64,000 nucleotides of DNA, from positions 124,001 to 188,000 of the forward strand of contig NZ_FOKM01000005.1 of the NCBI RefSeq assembly GCF_900111905.1, in the 5' to 3' direction. How positions within the stretch are numbered: position 1 is the stretch's first letter; every line of letters begins with the position of its first letter. Made by a program: the position numbers and the translations under genes. The DNA comes from Rhizobium sp. NFR07. Lineage in GTDB: Bacteria; Pseudomonadota; Alphaproteobacteria; Rhizobiales; Rhizobiaceae. The notes below the pieces were generated by a model. It was not told the origin of the DNA and made no database searches. It was given only the letters and a program-made list of their open reading frames with translations. This document shows, piece after piece, positions 46,012 to 55,350 of this stretch.

Positions 46012-47691
46012 CTATTCGGCCACCAATCCGCTGCGCCTCAGGAGTGCCAGAAGCAGGAGCGGCAGGAGGGTGGTGATGAGGATGGCGATGAAGGCCATGG
46101 CCATGCCGAGACCGATCGAACCCTGCTCGAACTGCCGCCAGATAAAGGTGGCAATTGTCTGCATGCCGACGGGGGCGATGACGACGGAGGCGACGAGTTC
46201 ACGAGAGGCGAGTGCGAAGACCAGCAGCATGGCCGACGCAAGGCTGGGGAAGACGAGCGGCAGAAGGATGCGCCGGAAGGCCGTCACGCCGGAGGCGCCG
46301 AAGACGCGCGCTGCGGCTTCCAGATTATCGCCGATATGCTGGAAGGCAGCGGCCGCATACCGCATCGGCTGCGGCAGCAGGATGCAGCAATAGGCGAGCA
46401 GCAGGATGAACGGCGTGTTGTAGGGCGTCGCCGGCAGCCAAGGCATGTTCCAAGCGAGGATCAGGCCGACGGCGACGACAATGCCCGGAAGCGCGTTCGG
46501 AATGATTGTCAGCGTATCGATGGCCAGCCGGCCGCGGATCTTCGTCTTGACCACCGTATAGGCGGCGGTGACGCCGATCAGGCCGGTGATCAGAGCCGTG
46601 CCGATCCCGAGCGAAAAACTGTTGGCGAGAGCGCCGAGCGCGCCGGCGCTGTTCTGGAAGACCAGCGCAAAATTGTCGAGGCTCATATTATCGAGCGCCA
46701 GCCCGCCGGAGATCGTCCTCGATAGCGCCGTCGCCAGGATCGAGAGCAGCGGCACGCCCGTCGCCAAGAAGGAAACTATGGCGAAGGCCAGCACGACCGG
46801 CAATTTCATCGCGCCGAGCGGCCGCTTGTCCTTGGCCGTCGGCTTGCCGTTGACGGTCTGATAGGAGCGGCGCGACAAAATCCAGCGCTGGCCGAGGAAG
46901 GTAACGAGCGACAGCCCGACCAGCAGCAGCGACATGATGGAAGCACCCGGCAGGTCGATCGGCCAGTCGGAGATCCTGAAGTCGATACCGGTCACGAGAA
47001 CCTGGAAACCGGCGCGGCGGCCAAGCGCTGCCGGTGTGCCGTATTCCTCGATCGCCGCGGCAAAGACCAGCATCAGGCTGGCCGCCAGCCCGGGCGCGGA
47101 GAGCGGCAACGTGATGCGCCAGAAGGCTTTGGCCGGCGTCGCGCCGAAGACGCGGCCGACATCGGCATAACGGGCGCCGACCGCTTCCACCGTGCGGGAG
47201 ACGGCGAAATAGACGACCGGAAAGGTGTTGAAGGCCATGACCACGGTCATGCCCGCCAGCGAAAACAGGAAGGGCGCGAGGTTGAAGCCCAAAACCTGCT
47301 GCAGATAACCGCGTGGCTGCAGCGTCATGATCCAGCCGAGCGTGGCGATATAGGGCGGGATCATGAAGGGCACGAGCAGAAGCACGTCCCAGAGCGGCGC
47401 CAGCGGCACGCGGTAAAGCGCGCGAAACACGCCGAGCGGAACCGCGACCAGCGCCGAGGCCAGAACCACGCAGGCGCCGAGCAGGACCGTGTTGCCGGCC
47501 ATGCCGATCAGCGCGCTGTCATTCAGCGTCGCGACGAACGAGGAGAAAGGGCCCGAAAACGAGCCCTGTCCGAGATTGGGAAAAATGCCCTGCAGGACGA
47601 CGGCTGCGAAGGGAACGGCGACGACGAGAACCAGTCCCGCAATCGCCAGCCAGGCGGCCGGAGCCGATCCGCCATTCGCATGTCCCTTCAT
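46012..47691 (-). CDS. ABC importer permease, fused two-domain (FbpB-like)
   Basis: A 559-residue inner-membrane permease carrying two consecutive BPD_transp_1 units, as in ferric-ion (FbpB/AfuB) and related importers. EAA-type loops are seen as EAVGARYADVGRVFGATPAKAFWRI in the first half and LEAAARVFGASGVTAFRRILLP in the second, with about 12 transmembrane helices in total. It is the last gene of ATPase-binding protein-permease on the minus strand, 24 bp after the binding-protein gene. Substrate could be Fe(III), 2-aminoethylphosphonate or a thiamine-like cation; the permease alone does not say. Confidence 0.88.
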   Translation of the reverse strand: MKGHANGGSAPAAWLAIAGLVLVVAVPFAAVVLQGIFPNLGQGSFSGPFSSFVATLNDSALIGMAGNTVLLGACVVLASALVAVPLGVFRALYRVPLAPLWDVLLLVPFMIPPYIATLGWIMTLQPRGYLQQVLGFNLAPFLFSLAGMTVVMAFNTFPVVYFAVSRTVEAVGARYADVGRVFGATPAKAFWRITLPLSAPGLAASLMLVFAAAIEEYGTPAALGRRAGFQVLVTGIDFRISDWPIDLPGASIMSLLLVGLSLVTFLGQRWILSRRSYQTVNGKPTAKDKRPLGAMKLPVVLAFAIVSFLATGVPLLSILATALSRTISGGLALDNMSLDNFALVFQNSAGALGALANSFSLGIGTALITGLIGVTAAYTVVKTKIRGRLAIDTLTIIPNALPGIVVAVGLILAWNMPWLPATPYNTPFILLLAYCCILLPQPMRYAAAAFQHIGDNLEAAARVFGASGVTAFRRILLPLVFPSLASAMLLVFALASRELVASVVIAPVGMQTIATFIWRQFEQGSIGLGMAMAFIAILITTLLPLLLLALLRRSGLVAE

Positions 47692-47715
47692 TCTGCCGTC
47701 CCCTGCCCGAGCGTC

Positions 47716-48675
47716 TTACTTGCCGCCGAAGATCTTGGTGATCTCGCCGAGCGTTTCCTTGCGCTTGCCGTAGACGGCAGCGTTGTCGAACTTCAGCAGC
47801 TTCAGATCGCCGATCAGCGGGCGATCGGCCGGGATGTCGGTACGGGCCGGCATCAGCATCTGGGCGGCAACCATCTTCTGGCCTGCGTCGGACAGCATGT
47901 AGTCGATGAACTTCTTCGCCTCGTCCTGGTTCTTCGACCAGTTGAGGATCATCGCCGGACGCGGCGCGATGACCGTGCCGGAAGCCGGGAAGACGACCTC
48001 GACCGTTTCGCCCTTCTTGGCGGCGGCGAGCGTGATGTAGTCGACAGCGCCGAAGACGGCGGCCTTGGCGCCCTGCAGAACCGGGTTCAGCGCTTCGGCA
48101 TTGGCGCCGGCAATGATCGCGCCATTGGCCTGCAGATCCTTGAACAGCTTGAAATCGTCCTGGCCGGCGAGAGCGGCGGTCAGTTCGAAGGACGAGCCAG
48201 ACTGCGCCGGGTCGGGAATGTTGACCATGTCCTTGTATTCCGGCTTTGTCAGGTCAGCCCATTCGGAAGGCTTCGGCGTGCCGCTCTTGGTGTTCCAGGC
48301 GATGCCGAGGGCCGAGATGCCCTGGGCAACGGCGGTGTCGGTCTTCAGGAAGTCAGGAACCTTGGCAGCGTTCGGGCTTGTATAGGACACGAGCCAGCCG
48401 CGCTTGGCGAAATCGGTCGCGGTGTCCCAAGAAGCGGAGATCAGCACGTCGACGACCGGATTGGAGGCTTCTGCCTCGATACGGGCCATGACCTTGCCGG
48501 TCGTCGCCTGGAAAACGTTGACCTTGATGCCGGTCTCCTTGGTGAAGCCTTCCGACATCTTGTCGATCAGGCTCTGCGGGCCGGCGGTGTAGACGGTGAT
48601 GTCGGCATGGGCGACGCCGGCCAGAAGCGTGGCGGCAACGACGCCGAGTGTAAGGCTCTTCAGCGACTTGAACAT
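47716..48675 (-). CDS. ABC importer periplasmic binding protein (iron/phosphonate/thiamine type)
   Basis: A 319-residue exported binding protein. The signal peptide MFKSLKSLTLGVVAATLLAG has its cleavage near VAHA-DI, and the mature part starts DITVYTAGPQSLIDKMSEGF, the type 2 SBP fold of Fe(III)/AfuA and PhnS-like proteins. The family region FVFPASGT is represented by VVFPASGTVIAPRPAMIL. The adjacent-Tyr pair that binds Fe(III) in FbpA proteins is not seen near the C-terminus, which weakens a simple iron assignment. Start is ATG 48675; longer frames lack a signal peptide. It lies 13 bp after the ATPase gene. Confidence 0.85.
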   Translation of the reverse strand: MFKSLKSLTLGVVAATLLAGVAHADITVYTAGPQSLIDKMSEGFTKETGIKVNVFQATTGKVMARIEAEASNPVVDVLISASWDTATDFAKRGWLVSYTSPNAAKVPDFLKTDTAVAQGISALGIAWNTKSGTPKPSEWADLTKPEYKDMVNIPDPAQSGSSFELTAALAGQDDFKLFKDLQANGAIIAGANAEALNPVLQGAKAAVFGAVDYITLAAAKKGETVEVVFPASGTVIAPRPAMILNWSKNQDEAKKFIDYMLSDAGQKMVAAQMLMPARTDIPADRPLIGDLKLLKFDNAAVYGKRKETLGEITKIFGGK

Positions 48676-48688
48676 ATCCCAAAATCTC

Positions 48689-49783
48689 CTATTGGGGTGA
48701 AGGCAGAGAGTTTTCGAACCAGCGGACCTGGTTGGAATCGATGGCAAGACCGACGCTTTCGCCGGGACGCAGCTTGATGCGGCTCAGGACCTGCAGTTCG
48801 ACATGGTCGGTACCGGCAAGCGAAACAGTGGCCAGATGCCCGTCACCGCGGAATTGCGAGCGCAGCACGGTTGCAGCCAGGCGGCCGGGCTGCATGTCGC
48901 CGGGCATGATGGCCGCGACCGGGATCAACACACGGGCAGTTCCAACGGCACCGGTCGCCGCCGGCATCAGCGCGATATCGCTGCCCTTGAAGTTCCAGCT
49001 CTCACCACGACGTTCGAGGTCGGCAATACCGCCGAGACGCAGGAAGTCGGCGACTTCGGGCGTGGCCGGGCGGGCGATCAGCGCGTCGGGAGACGCAAGC
49101 TGCTCGACACGGCCGGCGCGCATGACGGCGACCTGATCGGCCAGCGTCAGCGCTTCCGAGTGATCATGGGTCACATAGATGGCAGTGAGGCCGAGCGAGG
49201 CGATCAGTTCCGCCAGTTCGCCGACCATGTTTTCGCGCAGCTCGCGGTCGAGGTTCGAAAGCGGTTCGTCGAACAGGATGAGCTGCGGCTCGGCGACGAT
49301 GGCGCGGGCGATCGCGACGCGCTGCTGCTGGCCGCCGGAGAGATCGCTCGGGCGGCGATCGGCAAAGGCGGACAACCCGACACGCTCCAGCGCCCGCATG
49401 GTCCGCGCCTGCCGCTCAGTGCGGCCGATACCGCGCATTTCCAGCGGGAAGGCCACATTGCCGCCGACCGTCATATGCGGCCAGAGCGCATAATCCTGGA
49501 AGACCATGCCGAGATTGCGCTTTTCCGGCGGTGCGAAGGCGCCCGTCGCGGCATCCGCCACGACCTTACCCGCGATGGAAACTGAGCCTTTGCTCGGCGC
49601 CAAAAGGCCCGCGACCAGACGCAGAAGCGTGGTCTTGCCGCAGCCGGAAGGGCCGAGCAGCGCCAGCGTCTTGCCGCGCCCAAGGGCGATGTCGATACCC
49701 TTCAGCACCGTCGTCTGCCCGTAATGCAGCTGGAGGTCAGCCGTCGAAACGGCGGCAGTGGTCGCGTCTGGCTCAGAAGTCAT
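48689..49783 (-). CDS. ABC importer ATP-binding protein (FbpC/PotA-like)
   Basis: A 364-residue ATPase: Walker A LLGPSGCGKTTLLRLVAG, Q-loop with VFQDYALWPHMT, signature LSGGQQQRVAIARAI, Walker B LILFDEPLSNLD and H-loop VTHDHSEAL. A C-terminal TOBE-like domain follows (about 235-350, ending GLAIDSNQVRW). No further ATG or GTG follows until well inside the domain, so ATG 49783 is taken although no Shine-Dalgarno precedes it. A terminator-like hairpin ends 1 nt upstream of this ATG. It is first in an ATPase-binding protein-permease order; more often the binding protein comes first. Confidence 0.9.
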   Translation of the reverse strand: MTSEPDATTAAVSTADLQLHYGQTTVLKGIDIALGRGKTLALLGPSGCGKTTLLRLVAGLLAPSKGSVSIAGKVVADAATGAFAPPEKRNLGMVFQDYALWPHMTVGGNVAFPLEMRGIGRTERQARTMRALERVGLSAFADRRPSDLSGGQQQRVAIARAIVAEPQLILFDEPLSNLDRELRENMVGELAELIASLGLTAIYVTHDHSEALTLADQVAVMRAGRVEQLASPDALIARPATPEVADFLRLGGIADLERRGESWNFKGSDIALMPAATGAVGTARVLIPVAAIMPGDMQPGRLAATVLRSQFRGDGHLATVSLAGTDHVELQVLSRIKLRPGESVGLAIDSNQVRWFENSLPSPQ

Positions 49784-49784
49784 G

Positions 49785-49815
49785 AAAAACCGGCATCGGG
49801 AGGGCGATGCCGGTT
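49785..49815 (-). terminator. Terminator-like hairpin abutting the ABC ATPase start codon
   Basis: A perfect 11-bp stem AACCGGCATCG (49788-49798) with CGATGCCGGTT (49805-49815) has a 6-nt loop. On the minus strand it is followed by TTTTT (complement of 49785-49789) and then C-ATG of the ABC ATPase gene. It may end dcp transcripts (stop at 49926, about 110 bp upstream) or act as an attenuator for the ABC operon. Confidence 0.85.
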
Positions 49816-49925
49816 GATTATTAAGCGTCGATGACAGTCATGTGACAACGCCCCACTCAAGGTCGCCATACATGCCAAGAAAAACCCAGGGTAGAGCCAG
49901 GACTACAAATAGAGCCCTCGCTCAA

Positions 49926-52013
49926 CTAGACGTCGCCGCCTGTCAGCTCCGCGACCATCGAAAGCCCCCGCTTCTTCAGCATCGCTTCCGGATCGGGAAG
50001 CTTGCCGCGGAAGGCCTTGTAGGTGACTTCCGGATCGATGGAGCCGCCGACCGAATAGACATTGTTCTTCAGCTTGCGCGCCGTGACCGGGTCGAACACG
50101 TCGCCGACCTCTTCGAAGGCGGAGAAGGCATCCGCATCGAGCACTTCCGACCACATGTAGGAATAGTAGCCGGCCGAATAGCCGTCGCCGGAAAAGACAT
50201 GCTGGAAATGCGGGGTGGCGTGGCGCATCACGATGGAGGCGGGCATGTTCAGTTCAGCCAGAACTTCGTCCTGAACCGCCATCGGATCATCGACGACCGC
50301 CTTCGTGTGGAAAGCCATGTCGACCAGCGCCGAGGACGTATACTCGACAGTGGCGAAACCGGCATTGAAGGTGCGGGCCGCGAGAACCTTGTCTAGCAGA
50401 TCCTTCGGCATCGGCGCGCCGGTCTCGTAATGAACGGCGTATTTTTCCAGAATTTCCGGCACCGTCAGCCAATGCTCGTAAAGCTGCGACGGCAATTCGA
50501 CGAAGTCGCGCGAGACGCCGGTTCCGGAGACAGAGGGATAGGTGACATCCGACAGCATGCCATGCAGCGCATGCCCGAACTCGTGGAACAGCGTGCGGGC
50601 ATCCTCGAGCGACAGCAGCGCCGGCTTGCCTTCGGCGGGCTTCGCGAAATTGCAGACATTGTAGATAATCGGCAATTCACCAACCGAACCGTTCTTCAGC
50701 GGCAGCTTGTGCTGCGACTGGAACGAGCTCATCCAGGCACCCGAGCGCTTGGATGACCGGGCGAAATAGTCGCCGAGGAACAGCGCCTTCAGCTTGCCCT
50801 CGCCGTCGTAGATCTCGAAAACCCTGACATCGGGGTGATAGGCAGGCACGCCCTTGACCTCTTTCGCCTTGATGCCGAACAGCCGGCCCGCAACATCGAA
50901 GCAGGCGTCAATGACCTTTTCCAGCTGCAGATAGGGCTTCAGCTCCGATTCCGAGAAGGAGAATGTGCGTTCCCGCAGCTTCTCGGCATAATGGCGCCAG
51001 TCCCAGGGCATGACCGGATGGTTCTTGCCTTCCTCGGCAATCAGCCCCGACAAGCTTGCCTCTTCCTCCAGCGCCTTGCCGCGCGCCTTGTCCCAGACCT
51101 TGTTCAACAGGCTGTTCACCGCGTCTGGCGTCTTCGCCATCGTGTCGTCGAGCTTTAGCGCAGCATAATTCTCATAGCCGAGCAGTTTTGCCTTCTCGGC
51201 GCGAAGCGCGAGCGTCTCGCGCACGATGCCGATATTGTCCCGATCGCCCCCGTTTTCACCGCGCGCCACCCAAGCCTTGAAGGCCTGTTCGCGCAAATCA
51301 CGCCGCGCCGAGAAAGTCAGGAACGGATCGATGATCGAACGCGACAGCGTCACCGCATAACCGGCCGGCTCGCCGCGATCCTTCGCGGCCGACGCCATCG
51401 CATCGCGAAGAAAGGTCGGCAACCCTTCGAGATCAGCCTCATCCGTCAGCAGCAGCGACCAGTCCTTCTCGTCGCCGAGAACGTTCTGCCCGAACTGCGC
51501 ACCAAGGCCGGCGAGCTTTTCGTTGATCTCCGCCAGCCGGTCCTGCTCGGCCTTTTCCAGCTTGGCGCCGGCCTTGACGAAGCCCTTCCAGTGACGTTCC
51601 AGAACGCGTTCCTGCTCGAGCGTCAGGTCGAGTTCCTTACGCTTGCCCCAAAGCGTATCGATGCGGGCAAACAGCGCCGCATTGGTGCCGATCTTGGAAT
51701 AGTGACGCGACATTTTCGGCGCCATCACCCGTTCCAGCGCCTGGATCGTATCGTTGGTATGGGCACCGGCCTTGCCCCAGAAAAGGGACGAGACGCGGGA
51801 AAGCTCGTCACCGGCCACTTCCAGCGCAACGACGGTATTGTCGAATGTCGCAGGCTCCGGATTTCCGCTGATCGCATCGATCTCCGCCTCGTGGCTTGCG
51901 ATCGCCGCATCGAAGGCCTCCGCAAAATCCTCGTCCTTGACCAGATCAAATTTCGGAAGGCCCTCATGACCATTCCATTCGACGAGAGCGCGATTGACGG
52001 GAGCCTGAGCCAT
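49926..52013 (-). CDS. M3-family oligopeptidase (PrlC/Dcp type)
   Basis: A 695-residue cytoplasmic zinc metallopeptidase of the thimet oligopeptidase family, probably degrading short peptides. It has the zinc site HEFGHALHGMLSDV (HExxH) at about residues 475-488, with the third ligand Glu downstream. It also carries DDTMAKTPDAVNSLL and the substrate-loop GYSAGYYSYMWSEVLDADAF region typical of M3A. Length fits Dcp/oligopeptidase A; the two are not separable by eye, so I leave the symbol blank. It ends GLSMVAELTGGDV. It is co-oriented with the ABC genes; a hairpin separates them. Confidence 0.92.
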   Translation of the reverse strand: MAQAPVNRALVEWNGHEGLPKFDLVKDEDFAEAFDAAIASHEAEIDAISGNPEPATFDNTVVALEVAGDELSRVSSLFWGKAGAHTNDTIQALERVMAPKMSRHYSKIGTNAALFARIDTLWGKRKELDLTLEQERVLERHWKGFVKAGAKLEKAEQDRLAEINEKLAGLGAQFGQNVLGDEKDWSLLLTDEADLEGLPTFLRDAMASAAKDRGEPAGYAVTLSRSIIDPFLTFSARRDLREQAFKAWVARGENGGDRDNIGIVRETLALRAEKAKLLGYENYAALKLDDTMAKTPDAVNSLLNKVWDKARGKALEEEASLSGLIAEEGKNHPVMPWDWRHYAEKLRERTFSFSESELKPYLQLEKVIDACFDVAGRLFGIKAKEVKGVPAYHPDVRVFEIYDGEGKLKALFLGDYFARSSKRSGAWMSSFQSQHKLPLKNGSVGELPIIYNVCNFAKPAEGKPALLSLEDARTLFHEFGHALHGMLSDVTYPSVSGTGVSRDFVELPSQLYEHWLTVPEILEKYAVHYETGAPMPKDLLDKVLAARTFNAGFATVEYTSSALVDMAFHTKAVVDDPMAVQDEVLAELNMPASIVMRHATPHFQHVFSGDGYSAGYYSYMWSEVLDADAFSAFEEVGDVFDPVTARKLKNNVYSVGGSIDPEVTYKAFRGKLPDPEAMLKKRGLSMVAELTGGDV

Positions 52014-52263
52014 GGAATGTTCCTTCTGCGAAAATGACTTGTCGTAAGCATAGGATAGGGGACGCCTGCATCAAGTGTGAGGCGGGACGCATCTCTGCAA
52101 TAAGCAAGGGGCAAAAATGATGGATATCGGCGATGTGTCCAGCCCATCATTTCAATCCTAACCGTCTTGGGCGGCTTGGGGCGCCTTGCGAGGTCACGCA
52201 GACGTTCCGCGATCGCCGCGGTTTTCGATTTGCGCTACAACTGAAAGATAGTAAGGCAGACTT

Positions 52264-52758
52264 ATGACCAGTTTGGCCGAGATATCTTCCGCACCGCCCC
52301 TGCGCGACCCGTTGGGCTTCCTCATCGTCGATGCCGCGCGGCTGATGCGTGCGGCCTTCGAGCAGCGCATTTCCGAGGCCGGTCTCGGCCTCACCGCCGG
52401 CGAGGCGAGAGCGTTGATCAATATCGCCGATCTCGAGGGCAACCGTCAGCTCGATATCGCGGCGCGGATGGGCGTGGAACCGATGACGCTCTGCGCCTAT
52501 CTCGACAAGCTCCAGGCGCTCGGGCTGATCGAACGCCACAAATGCTCCGCCGATCGGCGCGCCAAGCGGATCATCCTGACGCCGGCATCGGACGACATGC
52601 TGCGCCGGATCCGGGCGGAATTCGAAAAGATCGTCGGGCAGGCCACAACCGGCATGCCTGAGACGGAAAGACGTTGCCTCGCTGCCTCGCTCGCCAAGTT
52701 GAACAAGAACCTCCAGGCCAGCCTGCCGCCCTCCTCCGGATCCAATGAAAGCCGCTGA
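52264..52758 (+). CDS. MarR-family transcriptional regulator
   Basis: A 164-residue winged-helix regulator: LGLTAGEARALINIADLEGNRQLDIAARM, then the recognition helix and wing LCAYLDKLQALGLIERHKCSADRRAKRIILTPA (DxRxxxxxLT-like). It overlaps the efflux gene by 14 bp and most likely represses that operon. The 250 bp upstream (52014-52263), divergent from the M3 peptidase gene, hold the promoter region. AAGG lies 7-10 nt before the ATG at 52264. Confidence 0.9.
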   Translation: MTSLAEISSAPPLRDPLGFLIVDAARLMRAAFEQRISEAGLGLTAGEARALINIADLEGNRQLDIAARMGVEPMTLCAYLDKLQALGLIERHKCSADRRAKRIILTPASDDMLRRIRAEFEKIVGQATTGMPETERRCLAASLAKLNKNLQASLPPSSGSNESR

Positions 52759-53956
52759 TCCCGCCGCCCCGGCACCATTGATGAGTGAACGGCGCACGAC
52801 GGTGCTCGGCGCCTTCCTGACAGCCATCGGCCCCGTCTCGATGGCGGTCTATACTCCGGCCATGCCCGAACTGGTCCGAGCGTTCGACACGACGGAAGCG
52901 GCCATCAAGCTCAGCCTCTCGCTCTATTTCGGCGGCTTCGCGATTGCCCAGCTTCTGGCCGGACCAGTCTCCGACGCTTTCGGTCGCCGCGCCGCCTCGA
53001 TCGCCTTTCTCGCGATCTATGTTCTCGGTTCGCTGATGGCCGCCATGGCCAGCACGGTCGACGTCATCCTCGCCGGACGGCTCATCCAGGGTATCGGGGC
53101 TTCGGTTGGCGTGACCGTTGCCCGTGCCGCCGTTCGCGACCAGTTCACCGGCGCCGAGGCATCGCGGATCATGAACATGATCGGCATCATCCTCGCCATC
53201 GGACCGGCGCTTGGCCCGACGGTGGGCGGACTGGCGCTTTCGGCCTTCGGCTGGCAATCGATCTTCCTGCTGATGATCGCCTTCGGCGGCGGCCTGCTCT
53301 TAAGCTGCATTTTTCTGCTCAGGGAAACCGCGATTCCGGATCGCTCGCGCCTCAAGCCGGCAACGCTTGTGCGCACCTATGTCAGTCTTCTCGGCGACAT
53401 GCGGTTTCTCCTTCCGGCGCTCATCCTCGGCGGCTCGGTCGGCGCTCTCTACGCTCAGGGCACGATGCTGCCTTTCGTGTTGATCGACGTCGTAGGCCTC
53501 ACGCCGACCGAATACGGCATCGGCATGCTGGCGCAGACCGGTGCCTATCTCGCCGGCTCAGTAGCCCTGCGCATGACGTCTAGGCATATGTCCGGCCCCA
53601 GGACTGTTTCCATCGGCATCGCCTGCAGCGCGGTCGGCGGAACGTTGATATTCCTGTCTGCCCACCTGATCGACCCGAGCTTCCTGTCGATCATGCTGCC
53701 GGTCGGCATCTGCACCTTCGGCATCGCCTTCCTGACGCCTCACATCGTTACCGCCGGACTGGCGCCCTTTCCAAGAGTCGCGGGCTCCGCATCGGCGCTG
53801 ATGGGCTTCATCCAGATGGGCGGCGGATTTGCCGGCGGCCTTGCGGCTGCCGCCTTCGCCACACCGCTCGCCTCCTTCGGCACGATCATACCGCTGATGG
53901 AGTTCATCGCTGTCGGAAGCTATTTCGCCTTCCGGACCATCAGCCGAAGGCAATGA
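52745..53956 (+). CDS. Bcr/CflA-family multidrug efflux MFS transporter
   Basis: A 403-residue drug:H+ antiporter of the MFS 12-helix type. Motif A is PVSDAFGRRAASIAFLAIYVLG and the family motif is RLIQGIGASVGVTVARAAVRD. A glycine/proline-rich helix-5 motif C appears as IGPALGPTVGGLALSAFGW. The start at 52745 overlaps the marR gene by 14 bp; ATG 52781 (MSERRTTVLG) is an alternative. A regulator plus efflux pair suggests a drug- or phenolic-inducible pump. Its stop codon touches the argG terminator on the opposite strand. Confidence 0.9.
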   Translation: MKAADPAAPAPLMSERRTTVLGAFLTAIGPVSMAVYTPAMPELVRAFDTTEAAIKLSLSLYFGGFAIAQLLAGPVSDAFGRRAASIAFLAIYVLGSLMAAMASTVDVILAGRLIQGIGASVGVTVARAAVRDQFTGAEASRIMNMIGIILAIGPALGPTVGGLALSAFGWQSIFLLMIAFGGGLLLSCIFLLRETAIPDRSRLKPATLVRTYVSLLGDMRFLLPALILGGSVGALYAQGTMLPFVLIDVVGLTPTEYGIGMLAQTGAYLAGSVALRMTSRHMSGPRTVSIGIACSAVGGTLIFLSAHLIDPSFLSIMLPVGICTFGIAFLTPHIVTAGLAPFPRVAGSASALMGFIQMGGGFAGGLAAAAFATPLASFGTIIPLMEFIAVGSYFAFRTISRRQ

Positions 53957-53987
53957 AAAAGCCCCGTGGCCAGATGGCGACGGGGCT
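53956..53987 (-). terminator. Intrinsic terminator of argG
   Basis: The 8-bp stem AGCCCCGT / ACGGGGCT (53960-53967, 53980-53987) closes a 12-nt loop. The minus strand continues into TTTTT (complement of 53956-53960), 24 bp past the argG stop. The A-run contains the last base of the convergent MFS stop codon. Confidence 0.85.
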
Positions 53988-54011
53988 CGTGTTCAGCAGC
54001 TGATAGAAGGC

Positions 54012-55235
54012 TTACTTCGTCTGGTTACGCTTGGCGAGCGTGCGTAGGCGAAGGGCGTTGAGCTTGATGAAGCCGGCCGCATCCTTCTGGTCATAGGCGC
54101 CCTGGTCGTCCTCGAAGGTAACGAGCTGGTCGGAATAGAGCGACTTGGCGCTCTCGCGGCCGGTGACCATGACATTGCCCTTGTAGAGCTTCAGCGTCAC
54201 TTCGCCTTCGACATGCTCCTGGCTCTTGTCGATCAGGGCCTGCAGCATTTCGCGCTCCGGCGAGAACCAGAAGCCGTAATAGATGAGCTCGGCATATTTC
54301 GGCATCAGCTCGTCCTTGAGGTGAGCTGCACCCCGGTCGAGCGTGATGGATTCTATCGCGCGGTGGGCCGCGAGCAGGATCGTGCCGCCGGGGGTCTCGT
54401 AGACGCCGCGCGACTTCATGCCGACATACCGGTTCTCGACCAGATCGAGACGGCCGATGCCGTTGTCGCGACCGTAGTCGTTGAGGGTCTTGAGCAGTGT
54501 CGCCGGCGACATCTCGACACCGTTGATCGAGACGGCATCACCCTTGCGGAAGCCGATCTTGATGACGGTCGCCTTGTCCGGGGCGGCTTCCGGCGAGATC
54601 GTGCGCATATGCACGTATTCGGGAGCCTCGACGGCCGGGTCCTCAAGAACCTTGCCCTCAGAGGACGAGTGCAGGAGGTTCGCGTCGACCGAGAACGGCG
54701 CTTCGCCCTTCTTGTCCTTGGCAACCGGGATCTGGTGCTGTTCGGCGAAGTTCAGGAGGTCGGTGCGGCTCTTGAACGACCAGTCGCGCCACGGGGCGAT
54801 GACCTTGATGTCCGGGTTCAGCGCATAGGCCGAAAGCTCGAAACGAACCTGGTCATTGCCCTTGCCGGTGGCGCCATGGGCGATGGCATCGGCGCCGGTC
54901 TTCTTCGCGATCTCGATCAGATGCTTGGAGATCAGCGGACGGGCGATCGACGTGCCGAGCAGGTAGACGCCTTCATAGACGGCATTGGCGCGGAACATCG
55001 GGAAGACGAAATCGCGGACGAACTCTTCGCGGACGTCCTCGATATAGATCTCCTTGATGCCCAGCATCTCGGCCTTCTTGCGGGCCGGCTCCAGCTCTTC
55101 GCCCTGGCCGAGATCGGCGGTGAAGGTGACGACCTCAGCGTTGAGTTCGGTCTGCAGCCATTTCAGGATGATCGAGGTGTCGAGACCGCCGGAATAGGCG
55201 AGAACGACCTTCTTTACGTCTTTCGGAAGTGCCAT
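54012..55235 (-). CDS. argG: Argininosuccinate synthase
   Basis: ATP-dependent joining of citrulline and aspartate in arginine biosynthesis. The 407-residue product has the N-type ATP pyrophosphatase P-loop [17 protein letters not shown]. Further motifs are [31 protein letters not shown] and [19 protein letters not shown]. Start is ATG 55235 ([16 protein letters not shown]), with 115 bp of gene-free sequence before the broken parE frame. Monocistronic, with a terminator after it. Confidence 0.98.
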   Translation of the reverse strand: MALPKDVKKVVLAYSGGLDTSIILKWLQTELNAEVVTFTADLGQGEELEPARKKAEMLGIKEIYIEDVREEFVRDFVFPMFRANAVYEGVYLLGTSIARPLISKHLIEIAKKTGADAIAHGATGKGNDQVRFELSAYALNPDIKVIAPWRDWSFKSRTDLLNFAEQHQIPVAKDKKGEAPFSVDANLLHSSSEGKVLEDPAVEAPEYVHMRTISPEAAPDKATVIKIGFRKGDAVSINGVEMSPATLLKTLNDYGRDNGIGRLDLVENRYVGMKSRGVYETPGGTILLAAHRAIESITLDRGAAHLKDELMPKYAELIYYGFWFSPEREMLQALIDKSQEHVEGEVTLKLYKGNVMVTGRESAKSLYSDQLVTFEDDQGAYDQKDAAGFIKLNALRLRTLAKRNQTK

Positions 55236-55350
55236 GTCGATTTGCGTCCGTCTGTGGTGGTGGCGGCTTTGTTGAGGGCCGCCGGATCGGGAATGGCGGA
55301 ACTTTTAGCGAGTTTGCGAAGGCACGCAAGAAAAACCGGGTGATGCAGTA

